A stretch of 64,000 nt of DNA from Paenibacillus agaridevorans (lineage in GTDB: Bacteria; Bacillota; Bacilli; Paenibacillales; Paenibacillaceae): the NCBI RefSeq assembly GCF_003112455.1, contig NZ_BDQX01000163.1, positions 105,564 through 169,563 on the forward strand, read 5' to 3'. Positions 60,956 to 64,000 of the stretch are shown here, one piece after another. The stretch's first letter is position 1; every line of letters starts with the position of its first letter. Under the pieces are notes generated by a model, which did not search any database, had not been told where the DNA came from, and saw only the letters and a list, made by a program, of their open reading frames with translations. A program made the position numbers and the translations under genes.

Positions 60956-61927
60956 TCAGGGAGCCTCCAACATACGAATAACATCAAAGTCAAGCTGCAC
61001 GTCAACTGCTGCCATGCTATCATCCAGTTGAGTTATACTCTTGGGGCCAATAACCGGGTATACGGCAAAGCCGTGTGCTGGTGAGAGCATATAAGCAAGT
61101 GCAATTCTGGAACAAGATAAATCCCGATCACGAGCTATTTGTTTAACTCGATTAAGACGAGAGAAGTTGACTTCATTGTAGTAATGGCGCCCTACTCCCG
61201 AATCGGCTTGATCATCGCCTGCAGCATATTTCCCGCTGAAGAAGCCATTTGCCTGGGAGCTGTAAGGCGTGGCGGACAAGCCGGTTTCCCTGTGATGCTG
61301 TATCATCTTTTCATCCATAGATACCAAGGTTGGATCCGACAAATGATGCCGATTTACAGTGGCAAGACTCCACATCATCTGGTTGACGACAAATCCCCGT
61401 TTGCCGTTTTCCTTGGCATACCGGCGGGCCTCCTGTATCCGCGGAAGCGTCCAATTCGAGCATGCGTAATAACGAATCTTGCCAGCCTTCACCTGCTCCT
61501 CAAGAATTTCAATGATTTCAGCAATCGGTTTTGAAGGATCATCCCTGTGCAGATAATACAAATCGATCGTATCCGTCCGTAGATTACGCAGACTTTGGTG
61601 CAAATCCGACACAATGTCTTCTCGTTGCAGTCGAAGGAAAGGGCCATTGTTCAAAAGAGGGCATGCCCCTTTCGTTCCAATGACGATGTCCTGACGATTG
61701 CCGCGCAGCTGCATCCATTTGCCCAACGTTTTCTCGCTAATGCCTTTAATAGGCCATTGCCAATCCGCATAATTTAATGAAGTGTCCAGGAAGTTGCCTT
61801 GTTCTTCGTAAAAACGATCTAACATACGGAACGATTCGGTTTCATTAATGCTGCTCCCGAACAAAGCTGTACCAAGAGCCAATACAGAAGCATTTAAATC
61901 CGTATCTGGCAATACGCGCCTTTGCAT
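60956..61927 (-). CDS. aldo/keto reductase
   Basis: 323 residues from the ATG at 61927 (AAGGTGGGAG upstream; the frame is open to 61957). Tetrad: Asp48 and Tyr53 in FLDTSLNYADW, Lys86 in VIGTKGACP, His127 in YYLHRDD. NADPH site YPVIGPKSITQL. Related to the AKR at 17255. Third gene after the DNRLRE protein and a Gfo/Idh/MocA dehydrogenase, so it probably reduces or oxidises a sugar released from a polymer. Confidence 0.93.
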   Translation of the reverse strand: MQRRVLPDTDLNASVLALGTALFGSSINETESFRMLDRFYEEQGNFLDTSLNYADWQWPIKGISEKTLGKWMQLRGNRQDIVIGTKGACPLLNNGPFLRLQREDIVSDLHQSLRNLRTDTIDLYYLHRDDPSKPIAEIIEILEEQVKAGKIRYYACSNWTLPRIQEARRYAKENGKRGFVVNQMMWSLATVNRHHLSDPTLVSMDEKMIQHHRETGLSATPYSSQANGFFSGKYAAGDDQADSGVGRHYYNEVNFSRLNRVKQIARDRDLSCSRIALAYMLSPAHGFAVYPVIGPKSITQLDDSMAAVDVQLDFDVIRMLEAP

Positions 61928-61972
61928 ATATACTCCCACCTTCTTTGATCCTGACAACTTCCCGATCTCGTT

Positions 61973-62965
61973 TTATGACCAATCCATGTATTGTTCTTTC
62001 CCGGAAACAGCGGACGCATAAACCTTCTCGAGAATCGCGATAATGTCTCTGCCGTACGATGGCGGGCAGCCTGTATCCCCACCGCTTGAGATAGCTTGCA
62101 GCAAATCCATGTACTGCAATTCAAAGGGGGAGACGGAGCGGGGCACTTCCACTCGCTCGTAAGGGCCTCCGGCGCTTAACCACAAGCTATCCCCCGTCAT
62201 CAGCTTAAGCATCCCCTTCGTGCCGATAATTTCCGTCTCATTGCGCGCCGCCCCGACATACCCGGCTTGCACAATCGAAGCGGGCATTCCGTTCTCCAGT
62301 TCCAGATAAATCAAGCCGCTTCCCTCCACATCTCCTCTGTTGCCGTTATGGCTGGTCGACGCATTTACCTTGCATACCCGGCTCCCGGTCAGCCACTGGA
62401 TTTTGTCGATGGAATGCGTACCTAGATTGGCTAATATGCCTCCGCCCGATTTCTTCTTCTCTAGAAACCAATCCGGTCTTGAGTCCCGAAAATAATCGGT
62501 GTGACGAACATCGTGAATCATAACCAAATCACCGATGAGTCCGCTATCGATCATCAATTTGGCTTGTATATTCTCCGCCATGTAATGTTGTGTATGGCCT
62601 ACCAATACGCAAACTTCCCCAATTTGTGCCGCTTGTATGATCTCATCGCACTCGTCGACGGATAATGCCATCGGCTTCTCCAGCATCATGTGGCAGCCAT
62701 TCGAAGCAGCGAAAAGCGCGGCTTCCTTATGCAAGTAATGCGGCAACGCGATCGCGACAATGTCCGGACGTTCCCGCTGGATCATCTCCCGATAATCCAG
62801 ATATGCCGGAATTCCGTATTGGGCCGCCGCCTCCTCCACTCGTTCCGCGTTTAGATCCGCAACTGCACATGCACGCAGACCCTCCAGCTCTGCAACCGCG
62901 CTAAAGTGACGGCCAGCAATCGCGCCAGCTCCAATAACGGCAACCGTTAGCTCGGCTTTTGCCAT
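61973..62965 (-). CDS. Gfo/Idh/MocA family dehydrogenase
   Basis: 330 residues from the ATG at 62965 (TTGGAGCG upstream; TTG 62983 is the other in-frame start). Rossmann motif VAVIGAGAIAGRHFSAV, catalytic-lysine segment LEKPMALSVDECDEII and substrate histidine in GGILANLGTHSIDKIQWL. An NAD(P)-dependent sugar dehydrogenase. Lies 20 bp after the DNRLRE protein gene and 45 bp before the AKR. Substrate unknown. Confidence 0.92.
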   Translation of the reverse strand: MAKAELTVAVIGAGAIAGRHFSAVAELEGLRACAVADLNAERVEEAAAQYGIPAYLDYREMIQRERPDIVAIALPHYLHKEAALFAASNGCHMMLEKPMALSVDECDEIIQAAQIGEVCVLVGHTQHYMAENIQAKLMIDSGLIGDLVMIHDVRHTDYFRDSRPDWFLEKKKSGGGILANLGTHSIDKIQWLTGSRVCKVNASTSHNGNRGDVEGSGLIYLELENGMPASIVQAGYVGAARNETEIIGTKGMLKLMTGDSLWLSAGGPYERVEVPRSVSPFELQYMDLLQAISSGGDTGCPPSYGRDIIAILEKVYASAVSGKEQYMDWS

Positions 62966-62985
62966 GATGTATCGACGCTCCAATT

Positions 62986-64000
62986 CTAGTAGGATAATAA
63001 GAAGCTGGGTTTAATGATTCCGTTGCTGCTGTTAAAATCCATATAGCTTGTTGTGCTGTTATCTTCCATGACGACAACCAGACTTGCCGCTCCTCCCGAA
63101 CGCATCGATGCATAGATAAAGTCGCTGATATCCCATTCATATACGGCTGCCGTTGGTCCAACCGGAATCGTATCCAGCTTGAATGCGGATATCCCTACAC
63201 CTGTTACGTCGCCTGTCGTTGGATGATGGTTAGGAGCATTATTGAAAGTAATGGCGGTTGATGTCCAATCATTATCGATAATCCCGTAAACCGTAATTGG
63301 AATTTCCTCAGACGACGTCGTGTTTTTTCCATACAACCGCAATACGGCTTCATTAACGCGGCCCGTCTTAATCGATTCCAAATCGATTTTTAAGTAGGAT
63401 TTTCGGTCAGCTCCCGTGCCGCTTGCATTTTTTACTACGAGATGGGTAGAGTATTCCAGATTGCTGTTGGCATACGTGCCTCCCCAAATAAAGGCGGAAT
63501 GGTCGATCTGTTGAACAACCGGCCGATACATGGATAATGTCGGCGGTTTGTTGCCTAAACGTCCGTCAACCGTTAGCAGCACATTGCCGTCGGTTTCATC
63601 CACCAGGATAAAACTGGCCGTTTGCCCGGAGAGTCTGTCCTGCAAAAACTTGCTTACATCTATCTCGTAATTTCTGTTCGTCCCGGAGGCCAGAACGGTG
63701 GCGATAGGTACCGCGGCATCGGGAATATCTGTAATGGTTGTATCTCCCGATTCGTGATTGGAAGAATTGCTCCAGGTTAAGCCGGCTTCCGTCCAGCTAT
63801 CATCCATAATTCCGTAGACGCTAATGGGTATGTTCGTATTTGGACTGGTCGATGAAGCCTGAAAACGTAGTACTCCCTTGCCCAGCTCGGCGGAAGTATA
63901 TTCGCCCAGATCAAACTGCAAATAAGAGATTCGATCATCCGCCGCATCGGGAGCATCCATAATCTGCATCTCTGTAGCTCCCACCTGAGGCGAAGCACTG
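62986..64000 (-). CDS. C-terminal part of a protein with two DNRLRE/CBM96-type domains
   Basis: The frame runs off the right edge; 338 codons up to the stop are in the window. Two repeated beta-sandwich domains are seen, each with a SYLQFDLGEY/SYLKIDLESI strand, a VYGIMDDSWTEAGLTW/VYGIIDNDWTSTAITF block and a YEIDVSKFLQD/YEWDISDFIYA segment. Such DNRLRE (CBM96-like) modules bind acidic polysaccharides and sit at the end of large secreted lyases or glycosidases, so an enzyme domain probably lies outside the window. A GTG at 63984 is in frame but has sequence typical of the inside of the domain before it. Confidence 0.85.
   Translation of the reverse strand, partial: SASPQVGATEMQIMDAPDAADDRISYLQFDLGEYTSAELGKGVLRFQASSTSPNTNIPISVYGIMDDSWTEAGLTWSNSSNHESGDTTITDIPDAAVPIATVLASGTNRNYEIDVSKFLQDRLSGQTASFILVDETDGNVLLTVDGRLGNKPPTLSMYRPVVQQIDHSAFIWGGTYANSNLEYSTHLVVKNASGTGADRKSYLKIDLESIKTGRVNEAVLRLYGKNTTSSEEIPITVYGIIDNDWTSTAITFNNAPNHHPTTGDVTGVGISAFKLDTIPVGPTAAVYEWDISDFIYASMRSGGAASLVVVMEDNSTTSYMDFNSSNGIIKPSFLLSY

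Overview
The window looks like chromosomal DNA of a soil or rhizosphere member of the Paenibacillaceae (Paenibacillus or Cohnella type). The reasons are strong AGGAGG-type ribosome binding sites, frequent TTG/GTG starts, LplA/LplB/LplC-type oligosaccharide ABC importers paired with YesM/YesN-type two-component systems, many AraC-type regulators, an S-layer-homology (SLH) fragment and many carbohydrate-active enzymes. I see no rRNA, tRNA, CRISPR array, complete insertion sequence or prophage.

0-4.3 kb holds sugar-polymer genes: a GH95 enzyme cut by the left edge, two AraC regulators and a GH105 unsaturated rhamnogalacturonyl hydrolase. 4.3-6.8 kb has a truncated copy of an inverted-repeat-ended element, an SLH remnant, a DoxX-like membrane protein and ctaB (heme O synthase). 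6.9-13.7 kb is a seven-gene minus-strand cluster with diverged nagA and nagB, two Gfo/Idh/MocA dehydrogenases, two TIM-barrel sugar isomerase/epimerases and an AraC regulator. A full 303-bp copy of the same element follows at 13.87-14.17 kb. 14.3-26.7 kb is a mixed block: an OmpR-type two-component system, a TetR/hydrolase/aldo-keto reductase operon with a palindromic operator, a seven-unit 51-bp tandem repeat, an FAD-Rieske oxidoreductase, a MalT-like regulator, a DUF4386 protein and a MarR/MFS pair.

26.8-33.7 kb is an LplABC importer downstream of YesM/YesN. 33.8-37 kb has an amidohydrolase/Rieske pair, an AraC regulator and a LamG-type protein. 37-39.4 kb is an AT-rich island with a secreted protein, a lipoprotein, a structured leader and two gene remnants.

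39.4-56.4 kb is the most interesting part. It combines intracellular glycosidases (DUF4038/apiosidase-like, GH43-like, sialidase-fold, MGH1-like) and a second LplABC importer with a DapA-type aldolase, an iron-type alcohol dehydrogenase, a DUF1537 acid-sugar kinase and a PdxA2-type dehydrogenase. Together these enzymes would exactly turn 3-deoxy-D-lyxo-heptulosarate (DHA, a rhamnogalacturonan-II sugar) into pyruvate, D-threonate, D-threonate 4-phosphate and finally dihydroxyacetone phosphate. A divergent GntR/FCD regulator with two matching operator-like sites sits at the head. This pathway is inferred, not proven.

56.5-64 kb has a CBS protein, a PadR regulator, a repeat-rich 720-bp gap, two paralogous ABC-2-type membrane proteins without an ATPase, and a three-gene operon (a DNRLRE-domain protein cut by the right edge, a Gfo/Idh/MocA dehydrogenase and an aldo-keto reductase).
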